From: Clostridium ragsdalei P11
GTDB lineage: Bacteria; Bacillota; Clostridia; Clostridiales; Clostridiaceae
Reading direction: 5' to 3'
Length of the DNA: 64,000 bases
Assembly (NCBI RefSeq): GCF_001675165.1
Contig: NZ_LROS01000014.1
Coordinates: forward strand, 20,731 to 84,730
Positions 37,800-46,779 of the stretch are shown piece after piece. The position numbers were made by a program, and so were the translations under genes. The notes under the pieces were generated by a model, which saw nothing but the letters and a program-made list of their open reading frames with translations, ran no database searches and was not told where the DNA came from. How positions within the stretch are numbered: position 1 is the first letter of the stretch; every line of letters begins with the position of its first letter.

Positions 37800-40700
37800 T
37801 TAAATTACATCAAAAAAGCTTATTTGATCACTTTCTGGAAGACCTTTTAAACAGCCAAATTTTTTAAGTAAATCTACAGCAGAATTCCCGATTTTAGCAC
37901 GTTTCTTTACATCCTCTATAGAGCTAAATGTCTCTTCTCGTGCTGCACTAAATATACTTTCTGCTGCGATATTTCCCATGCCAGATATACTATTTATAGG
38001 CGGCCTTAAGCCATCTTCCTCTACTAGGAACTTGGTAGCATGAGATTTATATAAATCAATTGGTAAGAATTTAAATCCCCTCTCATACATTTCCAAAACT
38101 ATCTCTAAGTCATCATACATATCCTTATCCTTAGGAGTAGCCTGATTCCCCATAATTTGAATTTCTCGCATCTTTTCTATAACCTTTTCTTTTCCAAATA
38201 TCATAAATTCACTGTCAAAGGCCTTTGCCCTAATAGTAAAATATGCTGCATAATAAGCCTTTGGTATGTGAACCTTAAACCAGGCTATTCTAAATGCCAT
38301 CATTACATAAGCTGCGGCATGAGCTTTAGGGAACATATATTTTATCTTTTTACAGGAGTCTATATACCATTCCGGTACTTTATGTTCTCTCATTAAAGCT
38401 TCATACTCTGCCCATTTTTCAGGCTGTTTCGATACTTTTCCTTTACGTACCAGCTCCATTATCTTAAAGGCACTATTTGGCGGCAGACCTTTTTTGATAA
38501 GATAAATCATAATATCATCCCTGGTACATATTGCCTCACTTAATGTAACTATTCCCCCATCAATTAAGTCCTTTGCATTTCCAAGCCACACATCGGTACC
38601 ATGGGAAAGTCCTGATATACATATTAAATCTGAAAATGCTTTTGGCATTGTATCTACAAGCATTCCCCTTACGAACTTAGTACCAAATTCAGGAATACCA
38701 AAGGTTCCTACCTTAGAATTTATTTGTTCCGGTGTTACCCCAAGAGCTTCTGTAGATGAAAATATAGACATAGTTTCCTTATCATCCATAGGTATCTCAT
38801 GAGGATTTATTCCAGTTATATCCTGCAGCATTCTTATAACTGTCGGATCATCGTGTCCAAGTATATCAAGTTTCAATAAGTTCTGGTCAATAGAGTGATA
38901 ATCAAAATGTGTGGTTATAATATCTGAATTAGGATCGTCTGCAGGATGCTGTACAGGACAAAATTCAAAAATTTCGCGTCCCTTTGGCACAACTATAATT
39001 CCTCCAGGATGCTGTCCAGTGGTCCTTTTTATACCTGTACAACCTGCTGAGATTCTGGTTATTTCTGCCTTGTTTACTGGAATATTCTTTTCATCAAAGT
39101 ACTTTTTTACGTATCCGAAAGCTGTCTTTTCTGCTATGGTACCTATAGTTCCAGCTTTAAAGGTTGTGCCCTTTCCAAAGATAACCTCTGTATATTTATG
39201 AGCCTTTGCCTGATATTCTCCTGAAAAATTTAAATCTATATCTGGCTCTTTATCTCCATTAAAGCCTAAAAAGGTTTCAAAAGGTATATCTATACCGTCC
39301 TTAGCTAACTTTTCTCCACAAACAGGACATACTTTATCCGGTAAATCAAACCCATTTTTAACACCGTAATCTGAAAAGTCCGAATACTTGCATTTAGGAC
39401 ACCTATAATGGGGTGGCAGGGAATTTACTTCCGTTATACCAGTCATATTTGCTACAAAAGAGGAACCAACAGATCCCCTAGAACCTACTAGGTAGCCATC
39501 TTCATTTGATTTCCATACTAGCTTTTGAGCAATAATATACATTACAGAAAATCCATTTTTTATAATAGATTCCAGCTCCCTATCCAGCCTGGACTGAACA
39601 ATTTCTGGAAGTGGATCTCCATACAGCTCATGAGCCTTTTTATACGCAATGTCCTTAATAGTCTGTTCACAGCCATCTATATGAGGTGGACATTTCTCCG
39701 GCGAAATAGGGCTAATTGGATCACACATATCTGATATCTTATTGGTATTTGTAACTACCACCTCATAGGCCTTTTCTTTTCCCAAATATGAAAATTCCTC
39801 AAGCATCTCCTCTGTAGTTTTTAAATACAATGGAGCCTGATTATCTGCATCCTTAAATCCCTGTCCTGCTTCTAGTATACGTCTGTATATCTCATCTTCC
39901 GGATCCATGAAGTGAACATCTCCTGTAGCAACTACAAGTTTATTTAATTTTTCTCCTAGGGCTACAATTTTTTTATTAATTTCCTCTAGATATTCTTTAC
40001 CAGGTACCTGCTCTGTCCTTACTAAATAATCATTATTTCCTAGAGGCTGAATCTCCAAATAATCGTATCCTTTTGCTAATTCTTCAATTTCTTCATCGGA
40101 TTTTCCAAGTAGTATTGCTTGATACAACTCTCCTTCACTGCAGGCACTACCAAGGATTAAGCCCTCAGAATATTTTTTATACATGCTCTTTAATATACGA
40201 GGTTTTTTATAAAAATAATCCAAATGAGAATAAGATACCAGCTTATATAAATTTTTTAATCCCACATAATCCTTTGCGAGTATTATTGCATGGTAAGTTT
40301 TAAGCTTTTTATATTCTTCCTTTTTAGCTGCCTCATCACGCCCGTATACATCTATATCTTTAAGTTCTTCTGCTCCCCTTTCTTTTAGCTTTTCAATCAT
40401 TACATTAAACACTTTAACAGTAGTTGCCACATCGTCCAAAGCTCTATGGGCAACTTCCACCTTTATACCAAGGTTTTTAGCAATCCTCCCTAATTTATAG
40501 GTTTTAAAATCAGGAAAGATCTCCTGTGCTAAGGACAAGGTATCTACATATGTAAAATCAAAATCACAACCTAAAATTCTTGCATTATGCTTTAAGAATC
40601 CAACATCAAATTCAGCATTATGTGCAACCAAAACGCTATCCTTAATAAAATCCAACATTTTAGGGAATACCTGTTCTATGGTTTCTGCATTTCTCACCAT

Positions 40701-42149
40701 ATCATCAGTTATATTTGTAACCTCTACAACTCTTAATGGAATTGACTTTTCAGGGTTTACAAAACAGCTGAAAGTGTCTATTACCTTTCCATCCTTGATT
40801 TTCATGATTCCTATTTCAGTAATTTTTTCTGTTACTGGCGAAAATCCTGTGGTTTCCAAATCCAATACGCAATAGGTAGTATCAATACTCTGTCCCTTAG
40901 GATTTACTACAGATGGCTTTTTATCCGGCGCCAGATATGCCTCAACTCCATATATAATCTTCATATCTGGATTATCTCTTCCTAAAAGTTTATGTGCTTC
41001 AGGAAAAGCCTGAACTACTCCATGATCTGTTATAGCAATTGATTTCATTCCCCAGCTCATAGCTCTTTTAATTAAGTCAGTAGCACTAGTCATGGCATCC
41101 ATCTGGCTCATTTGGGTATGCATATGAAGTTCTACCCTCTTCACCTCAGATTTATCTTGTCTCTGAACTTTTTTCATGCCTTCTGTTTCAATTATAGTAT
41201 TAGCAATAATCTCAATTTCCTGAGAAAACTTGCTATAACCTGAATTTCCAGAAAGTCTAATACCCTTAGCATTTTTAAGTCTGGATAATACCTCACTGTC
41301 TTCACCAGGTTTGCAAAATACCTTACAGGTCATTGAACTTGAACCATCATATAAATCAAAAGAAATCAATATTTTTCCGCTTCGGAGTTCCTTTGATTCC
41401 ATGTTGGATATTTCTCCCTGTATAGCTATTCTACCCTCATCTGGTGTAATGTCAGTAATTTTTACTACAGGCTCTCTAATACTACTACTTCTGCCTAATA
41501 TCAAGAATGGATTATTAGTCTTTTTCCTATGAGTTTCTGTTTTCATTTCCTGATTTTTTTCTAAAGGCTTATTGGGCAATTTAGAAACATTATTGCTTCG
41601 TATACTATTAATTTCCTTCTTAATAAACAGCATTTCACTTTCACGTTTATCCTCTTCAAACTTTATTAATTCTTTACTTCCTAATTTATCAACAAAGTTT
41701 ATTTTATATTCTGTACCGTACATGCTTTTTATAGCCTTAGAGATCTTTTTATCATAATTCATAGATTTTAAAAATTCTGATACTGAAATTTTTAAATTAA
41801 AATTTATGGTATTTTCATTCACTTCATATTCACTATTATTTAAGAGTACTGCTCTCAAAGCAGGATGCTTATCTGCTACCAAAAATATAATATTTTTCAA
41901 TTCATCTTCTATGGGTTTTTTATCCGTATCTTCAGCATACTTTACCGCAATTTTAGAATTCTTTAGTGAAAATCTTTCTCTTATAAATTTATTAAGGCGC
42001 TGGATTTCTTTTATTTCAATATACTTATCTGAGTTAATTTTCATTTCTAAAGTTTTAGTTTTTTTACTTAAGGCTACAGATTCTACAATGGCAGCACTTA
42101 TGTTACCTTCTGTTTCATAATCACTAAAAATTTCATTTATTCTTTTCAT
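37800..42149 (-). CDS. polC: DNA polymerase III alpha subunit, Gram-positive type
   Basis: A 1449-residue replicative polymerase, close to the usual 1430-1450. Domains in order: N-terminal region (1-220), OB fold (about 240-330), PHP domain (VELHMHTQMSQMDAMTS about 345; ITDHGVVQAF), a 3'-5' exonuclease inserted in PHP (YCVLDLETTGF about 428; HNAEFDVGFL), a zinc-binding segment (CPKC..CPVCG about 915), and the polymerase catalytic part (PDIDLNFSGEYQ about 966). Start 42149 (MKRINEI) has GGGAGAAGG upstream; earlier in-frame ATGs lack one. It is an essential replication gene, standing alone. Confidence 0.96.
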   Translation of the reverse strand: MKRINEIFSDYETEGNISAAIVESVALSKKTKTLEMKINSDKYIEIKEIQRLNKFIRERFSLKNSKIAVKYAEDTDKKPIEDELKNIIFLVADKHPALRAVLLNNSEYEVNENTINFNLKISVSEFLKSMNYDKKISKAIKSMYGTEYKINFVDKLGSKELIKFEEDKRESEMLFIKKEINSIRSNNVSKLPNKPLEKNQEMKTETHRKKTNNPFLILGRSSSIREPVVKITDITPDEGRIAIQGEISNMESKELRSGKILISFDLYDGSSSMTCKVFCKPGEDSEVLSRLKNAKGIRLSGNSGYSKFSQEIEIIANTIIETEGMKKVQRQDKSEVKRVELHMHTQMSQMDAMTSATDLIKRAMSWGMKSIAITDHGVVQAFPEAHKLLGRDNPDMKIIYGVEAYLAPDKKPSVVNPKGQSIDTTYCVLDLETTGFSPVTEKITEIGIMKIKDGKVIDTFSCFVNPEKSIPLRVVEVTNITDDMVRNAETIEQVFPKMLDFIKDSVLVAHNAEFDVGFLKHNARILGCDFDFTYVDTLSLAQEIFPDFKTYKLGRIAKNLGIKVEVAHRALDDVATTVKVFNVMIEKLKERGAEELKDIDVYGRDEAAKKEEYKKLKTYHAIILAKDYVGLKNLYKLVSYSHLDYFYKKPRILKSMYKKYSEGLILGSACSEGELYQAILLGKSDEEIEELAKGYDYLEIQPLGNNDYLVRTEQVPGKEYLEEINKKIVALGEKLNKLVVATGDVHFMDPEDEIYRRILEAGQGFKDADNQAPLYLKTTEEMLEEFSYLGKEKAYEVVVTNTNKISDMCDPISPISPEKCPPHIDGCEQTIKDIAYKKAHELYGDPLPEIVQSRLDRELESIIKNGFSVMYIIAQKLVWKSNEDGYLVGSRGSVGSSFVANMTGITEVNSLPPHYRCPKCKYSDFSDYGVKNGFDLPDKVCPVCGEKLAKDGIDIPFETFLGFNGDKEPDIDLNFSGEYQAKAHKYTEVIFGKGTTFKAGTIGTIAEKTAFGYVKKYFDEKNIPVNKAEITRISAGCTGIKRTTGQHPGGIIVVPKGREIFEFCPVQHPADDPNSDIITTHFDYHSIDQNLLKLDILGHDDPTVIRMLQDITGINPHEIPMDDKETMSIFSSTEALGVTPEQINSKVGTFGIPEFGTKFVRGMLVDTMPKAFSDLICISGLSHGTDVWLGNAKDLIDGGIVTLSEAICTRDDIMIYLIKKGLPPNSAFKIMELVRKGKVSKQPEKWAEYEALMREHKVPEWYIDSCKKIKYMFPKAHAAAYVMMAFRIAWFKVHIPKAYYAAYFTIRAKAFDSEFMIFGKEKVIEKMREIQIMGNQATPKDKDMYDDLEIVLEMYERGFKFLPIDLYKSHATKFLVEEDGLRPPINSISGMGNIAAESIFSAAREETFSSIEDVKKRAKIGNSAVDLLKKFGCLKGLPESDQISFFDVI

Positions 42150-42438
42150 ATTACTTTTTAACCTTCTCCCCAAAATTTTTAGTATGCTACTATTATATAG
42201 GATAATCTTATACATTGTCATGTAGGGAAAAAGTGTATATAACACCGTTTATCCATTTTCACTACTTTCTTGCAATTATATTATATCCTATCTAAATAGG
42301 AATTTATCATAATTTTATTGTTCCTTTCATCAAAATAAACTTACCTCAGAATTATGATAAGCTTAAAATATCTTCAATATGATATAATATCTACAATAGA
42401 ATTATGTTTATATTAAAGATTAGTGAGGAGAAATACTA

Positions 42439-43101
42439 ATGGTAAATATGTTGTTTAGCTTATATAATTTTAATGATACTTGGGCAAAAGATGCAGTATC
42501 AAAATATATAAATTGTAGTAATAAGGTTCTAATAATCCCATTTTCTTTTGGTGAAAACATAAAGAACAATGTGGATTGGCAGAATGAGTTTGGCAAAGAT
42601 AATGGGGATCATTACAAAGCTATCATAAAACCTTTTTTAAGCTATGGAATCAAAAATAAAAATATAAACTGCATAAATTATTTTGAAGACACAAAAGAAA
42701 ATGCAAAAAATAAAATAAAAAGTAGTGATATACTATTTTTCACTGGAGGTCTGCCTGATAAAATGATGTGCCGTTTAAAAGAATTTGATTTAATAAATGA
42801 AATTGAAAACTTTACTGGAACAATTATTGGCAGTAGTGCTGGAGCAATGATTCAGATAAAAGAGTATCATATCACTCCCGATGAAGATTACGACACATTC
42901 TCATATAATGAAGGATTAAATTTCATCAAAGATTTTGACATTGAAGTTCATTATAAAGAAACAGAAATACAAAAAAACTATATAAAGAAAGTACTAAATG
43001 AAAAAACAGATACAGTATATGCTATTAAAAATACCGGCGGAATAATTGTTGATAATAATTCTATTAAATTATTGGGAGACACGCAGACATTTAGTAGATA
43101 A
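42439..43101 (+). CDS. Peptidase S51-like (dipeptidase E family) protein
   Basis: A 220-residue protein resembling the peptidase E/cyanophycinase fold. The nucleophile elbow is IIGSSAGAMIQ (Ser133). FFTGGLPDKMMCRLKE precedes it and VHYKETE follows with the likely His. Family members cleave N-terminal Asp dipeptides or act on unusual amide bonds. AGTGAGGAGAA precedes the start. It is divergent from polC and monocistronic. Confidence 0.8.
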   Translation: MVNMLFSLYNFNDTWAKDAVSKYINCSNKVLIIPFSFGENIKNNVDWQNEFGKDNGDHYKAIIKPFLSYGIKNKNINCINYFEDTKENAKNKIKSSDILFFTGGLPDKMMCRLKEFDLINEIENFTGTIIGSSAGAMIQIKEYHITPDEDYDTFSYNEGLNFIKDFDIEVHYKETEIQKNYIKKVLNEKTDTVYAIKNTGGIIVDNNSIKLLGDTQTFSR

Positions 43102-43131
43102 TTTATAGAATATTCAAAAAACGATATAAGC

Positions 43132-43250
43132 AAAATAAGCATCCTAAATGACGGATGCCTATTTCACGCTAAATTTTAAGGGGTACAATTTAATATACTA
43201 TCTGGTGGCAGTTACATTTAAGATTAGTGTGCCCTGCAACCACAGACACA
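43132..43250 (-). ncRNA. R1 3' structured module, copy 1 (in the 3' UTR of a small-protein gene)
   Basis: The minus strand carries the conserved core TGTGTCTGTGGTTGCAGGGCAC..TGTAACTGCCAC and then the terminator stem AATAGGCATCC/GGATGCTTATT (one G-U pair in RNA). The same module forms the 3' half of the stand-alone R1 RNAs at 54905, 57153, 59157 and 60811. Here it follows the 72-codon gene directly. Confidence 0.68.
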
Positions 43251-43280
43251 TGTTGTAATTATAATTACTTAAATGATTTT

Positions 43281-43499
43281 TTAATTAACACTTAAATGTC
43301 TAATATATATAGAAAGTTGAAATTGTATATTTGTATAACCATCAAAAGTAATCATCTGAGGATTAGGTTTGGGTATCACTTCAATTACACAATTTCTATT
43401 TAATTTTTTATGTTCCAGTTTCATTTCTTCTATTTTATTCTCTATATCTTCTAATTTATTTGTACTATAAGCTATAGTAGCATCAGGAAAATTATGCAT
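43281..43499 (-). CDS. Small conserved hypothetical protein, paralogue of the one at 54554
   Basis: A 72-residue protein (MHNFPDATIAYS..). It has a central charged amphipathic helix (KLEDIENKIEEMKLEHKKLNRN) followed by a likely beta strand part. It is about 65-70% identical by eye to the product at 54554, so it is a real gene. The ATG at 43499 is used because AAAGGG lies 8 bases upstream; the GTG at 43508 overlaps that site. The leader contains the R1 5' hairpin (CTAAGG/CCTTAG, about 43534-43551) and the 3' UTR the R1 core. Function unknown. Confidence 0.7.
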   Translation of the reverse strand: MHNFPDATIAYSTNKLEDIENKIEEMKLEHKKLNRNCVIEVIPKPNPQMITFDGYTNIQFQLSIYIRHLSVN

Positions 43500-43809
43500 G
43501 ATACTCACCCTTTCAAAAATTATTTTCTTTTTCGCTAAGGTTATTTCCTTAGGACACTTATTATATTATATCTACATTATTAAAATTTCCTTAAAAAATC
43601 AATCTAAGTTTAGTGAAATTAAATTTTATAAATAATTAAAATAATGTTCACAAATCGGAAACAATTGTATATAATATAAGTAAGAGATATATTAAACTAT
43701 TTCAAATTCAGTTAAAATGTGGATATTCTGTAAACGTATACTTAAATAAAAATTAATGAAAAGAAGATTTTTGTTTAAGTATAAAATTAATATAAGGAGG
43801 TGTATATTG

Positions 43810-43998
43810 ATGGCAAACTTAGGTTCTCTAGGACAAAAATCAATAGAAAAAGATCGTACTGTGCAGCCGCCAATTGAAGACTTAGATAAACTTAATGATA
43901 GGCCTGTACAAGAAGATGACATACCACCTGCAGTATTAGTTGTGTTTGCAGTTATTCCTATGGCTATATTGCTTATATTATTTACGTTTTTTAATTAG
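43810..43998 (+). CDS. Small single-span membrane protein
   Basis: A 62-residue protein. The N-terminal 38 residues are polar and proline-rich (QPPIEDLDKLNDRP), followed by one C-terminal membrane helix (PAVLVVFAVIPMAILLILF). It is likely tail-anchored. The start has an excellent AAGGAGGTG. No known family recognised. It is convergent with the ThyX-like gene, with a shared terminator. Confidence 0.7.
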   Translation: MANLGSLGQKSIEKDRTVQPPIEDLDKLNDRPVQEDDIPPAVLVVFAVIPMAILLILFTFFN

Positions 43999-44034
43999 CA
44001 TTCAATATTTACAATTTAAATATGTGAATTATAA

Positions 44035-44075
44035 AAAGTGAGCACTGGTTTCAGCCAGTGCTCACTTTTTATATA
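44035..44075. terminator. Bidirectional terminator
   Basis: AAAAAGTGAGCACTGG pairs perfectly with CCAGTGCTCACTTTTT between convergent genes. Confidence 0.9.
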
Positions 44076-44077
44076 AT

Positions 44078-44632
44078 TTAAATTATCAATTCTTTAGCAT
44101 ATGGTAGAGTTTCAATCCATTTACAAAATTCTCGCCATTCTGGTAATCTATGATTCTTTCTCTGGCTATATACACCCTTTAAGCATCTATAATTAGTAGT
44201 TAACCTTGCAGTAAGTTCAAATCCTGCAGGATTAGAGTATAAAAGTTTTAAATAATCTTCTTTGTCCTGAGTTTTATTGTATGTATCCTTTAATTCTTCT
44301 ATTATATCAATAATTCTTTTATCCACATATTCATTATACTGCTTGGATAAATCAAATTTGGATATTCTATGCATTGTACTCTGACTGCTTACAAAAGTGA
44401 TAAATCTATATCTTTCTAATTCAACCCATGCCTTATTAGTAAATGTTAAATCAAAGGCAACACGTATTCCTGACAAAAATTGATCATGAGCTTCCCCTTT
44501 AGGTGATTTAGCTAGACTTTTAACCCTATCTGTAATATCAAAATTACATTTATCGGTATCTACTGCCATAGGATATTTACTTGCTTTTATACTTTCTTCT
44601 AGATCATATACTTTTAAATTTTCTATTTTCAT
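44078..44632 (-). CDS. ThyX-like hypothetical protein
   Basis: A 184-residue protein. The stretch ERYRFITFVSSQSTMHR (about 73-89) resembles the ThyX signature RHRxxSxxxxSxR but lacks its first His and first Ser. The C-terminus (LTTNYRCLKGVYSQRKNHRLPEWREFC) resembles the second conserved block. Classical ThyX makes dTMP with FAD and folate. Because key residues differ, I call only a related fold. Start 44632 has AAAGG at normal spacing; the frame extends to 44647, where the ribosome site would touch the ATG. Confidence 0.45.
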   Translation of the reverse strand: MKIENLKVYDLEESIKASKYPMAVDTDKCNFDITDRVKSLAKSPKGEAHDQFLSGIRVAFDLTFTNKAWVELERYRFITFVSSQSTMHRISKFDLSKQYNEYVDKRIIDIIEELKDTYNKTQDKEDYLKLLYSNPAGFELTARLTTNYRCLKGVYSQRKNHRLPEWREFCKWIETLPYAKELII

Positions 44633-44856
44633 TATTTTACCTTTCATCCTTCCTTAACTCATATATTCTATACTAAGTTTATCATCTTTTATTAGAACTA
44701 ACCAGTAACTTTTTTCAAAAATGATAATTCTATATTTATAGATTATACCTACCTACCAAAATATTAACAAATAAAAAATATGTTGTAAAATATATTATAT
44801 TTTATAAAATTGATTCGATAAATTAATGAAATACTTTATAAAGGAGTGTACTAACT

Positions 44857-45444
44857 ATGTCTAATACTATTAGTTCTTTACTTTCTTACTTGAATAGTAT
44901 AAATACAAGTAACCAAGTTTCACAAAATCCAATTTTAGACTCAAATAATTCCTCTGATAATTCAGATAGCTTAATTTCCAGCTTAGGTTCGGACTCAATT
45001 AAGCTTAGTCCTAAAGCACTAAGTGTTTTAAGCTCTTTACAAAATTCTAACACCAATACATTTAGTTCTGCATTAGATACCCTAGTATCAAATGCTACCA
45101 TTACATCATCACAGGAAAATTCTATTAAAAGTGCTTTTATATCCGCAAAAAATTCTTCTTTATCATACTCAGGTACTTCAAAAAATAATTCCTTATTTCC
45201 TTTAGATGCTCTAGTATCAAAGGGCACTATCACTAAAGATCAAGAAAATTCCATAAAAGAAGCTTTTATATCCGCAAAAAAATCTTCTTATACTAAAAAG
45301 TTACAAAAGCAAGCCCAATCAATATTACAAAATCCTATACTAGCAAAGAATCCTGAATTACTTCTAAATTCAGATTTATATAAAAAAAGCAGCAATAATG
45401 ATTATAGCTATATTCCAGATACTTCATATTTAAATAAATTATAA
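44857..45444 (+). CDS. Serine/asparagine-rich hypothetical protein with two internal repeats
   Basis: A 195-residue protein, not recognised. Residues about 75-105 (LDTLVSNATITSSQENSIK..AFISAKNSS) and about 122-151 (LDALVSKGTITKDQENSIK..AFISAKKSS) are clear internal repeats, predicted helical. The N-terminal 70 residues are low-complexity Ser/Asn with a SIKLSPKALSVL piece similar to flagellar or secreted clostridial proteins. There is no signal peptide. AAAGGAGTG precedes the start, and a perfect terminator follows (45455-45488). Confidence 0.65.
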   Translation: MSNTISSLLSYLNSINTSNQVSQNPILDSNNSSDNSDSLISSLGSDSIKLSPKALSVLSSLQNSNTNTFSSALDTLVSNATITSSQENSIKSAFISAKNSSLSYSGTSKNNSLFPLDALVSKGTITKDQENSIKEAFISAKKSSYTKKLQKQAQSILQNPILAKNPELLLNSDLYKKSSNNDYSYIPDTSYLNKL

Positions 45445-45454
45445 TATAGCAAAA

Positions 45455-45488
45455 AATAGAGTGGATGAATATATCCACTCTATTTTTG
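45455..45488 (+). terminator. Terminator
   Basis: AAAATAGAGTGGAT pairs with ATCCACTCTATTTTT just after the Ser-rich gene. Confidence 0.85.
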
Positions 45489-45577
45489 TTGTTTTTCAAC
45501 ATAATATTACTTTAACCAATAGGTTTTAGTATATATTTTTTTACTATACTTGCAAAATCTAAAGGAAACTATAAACT

Positions 45578-46747
45578 TTATTGATAACCATCATATAATG
45601 TTTCTAATGTTGTAACTACATCTTGTTCCGTAATTGTTCCTCCAAATGACATACATAGTGGCTCTTTATAAATCATAGGTTTTGCAGCTAATATCTGTTC
45701 CTTCGTAAACCCTTGCTCTTTAAAAGAAGGAATTTGTATTTCTTTGCACAATTTTCTAACTGCATTACCTACTGCTTTTCCAATTGCTTCTGGTTCTTCT
45801 GATGAAAAAGTAACTCCCATGATTTCTCCAATTTTTTTCATTTTCTCAGGATATGTTTTAGCAGCAAACTCTATAATGGCTGGAGTTACTAACGCACAGC
45901 ATATACCATGAGAAATATGGTACATATGCCCCAAGGCATGTGCTGTTGAATGTCCCATATGCACTCCTGACTCATTAAATGCAATACCTGCAAAATTACT
46001 TGCCAAAGCTAGGTTTTCTCTTGCTTCTACATTGTTTATATCTTTTACTGCAATTGGCAGCCATTTTGTTATTAATCTAATAGCTTCGTAAGCTAACAAA
46101 TCAGAATGTGGTGTATTTTTTCCTTCCGTTAATGCTTCGTTAGCATGTGAAAATGCGTCCATTCCTGTAAATGCTGTAATAAATGCCGGACATCCAACTG
46201 TAAGTTCAGGATCTACAATTGCATAATCAGGGGGACACGGAAGTCCGATTTTGCACTGCATTGTTTCCGAGGAAATAACTGATACAAAGGTACTCTCTGA
46301 ACCTGTTCCTGAAGTTGTAGGAATTAATATCATTGTAAGCGGCTTTACAGCATAATTCTTTTGACCGGTTAAATAAAGTACAATTTCCTGTAATACTTCA
46401 TCACCATTTGGAATTACTGCTGCAATAGCTTTTGCACTATCAAGCGTACTACCGCCCCCAAGTCCTACAATACCATCAACTGCTCTTTCCCTACCTATAG
46501 CTGCTGCCGCTGTTACTGTATAATCAGGGCAATCTGTTTCTACATCATCCCATATAACAACTTGCACATCCTCCTCTCTTATAATATTAGCTACTTTTTC
46601 TGCATAACCAATTTCTGAAATTTTCTTATCTGTTACTAATAATATTTTTGTCATACCTAATTCTTTTGCTTTTTTACCTACTTGCTGTAAAGTTCCATTT
46701 CCAAAAAGTACTGGTGATAGTTGTGTATAAGTTCCTGATTTTAACAT
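45578..46747 (-). CDS. Iron-containing alcohol dehydrogenase
   Basis: A 389-residue group III alcohol dehydrogenase. It has the NAD-binding GLGGGSTLDSAKAIAA (about 96-111), PTTSGTGSESTFVSVI, and metal ligands in FTGMDAFSHANEA, HMGHSTAHALGHMYHISHG. It interconverts aldehydes and alcohols. It is the last gene of an operon with the flavin enoate reductase (32 bases upstream) and the MFS transporter, suggesting uptake and reduction of an unsaturated carbonyl compound. Confidence 0.93.
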   Translation of the reverse strand: MLKSGTYTQLSPVLFGNGTLQQVGKKAKELGMTKILLVTDKKISEIGYAEKVANIIREEDVQVVIWDDVETDCPDYTVTAAAAIGRERAVDGIVGLGGGSTLDSAKAIAAVIPNGDEVLQEIVLYLTGQKNYAVKPLTMILIPTTSGTGSESTFVSVISSETMQCKIGLPCPPDYAIVDPELTVGCPAFITAFTGMDAFSHANEALTEGKNTPHSDLLAYEAIRLITKWLPIAVKDINNVEARENLALASNFAGIAFNESGVHMGHSTAHALGHMYHISHGICCALVTPAIIEFAAKTYPEKMKKIGEIMGVTFSSEEPEAIGKAVGNAVRKLCKEIQIPSFKEQGFTKEQILAAKPMIYKEPLCMSFGGTITEQDVVTTLETLYDGYQ

Positions 46748-46779
46748 TTGTCATTTCCCCCTTTTTTAACCTATTATTT

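Noticed and set aside
44886..45233. 115-codon minus-strand open frame
   Set aside because: Antisense of the Ser-rich protein's repeats; repeat-derived and without a ribosome site.
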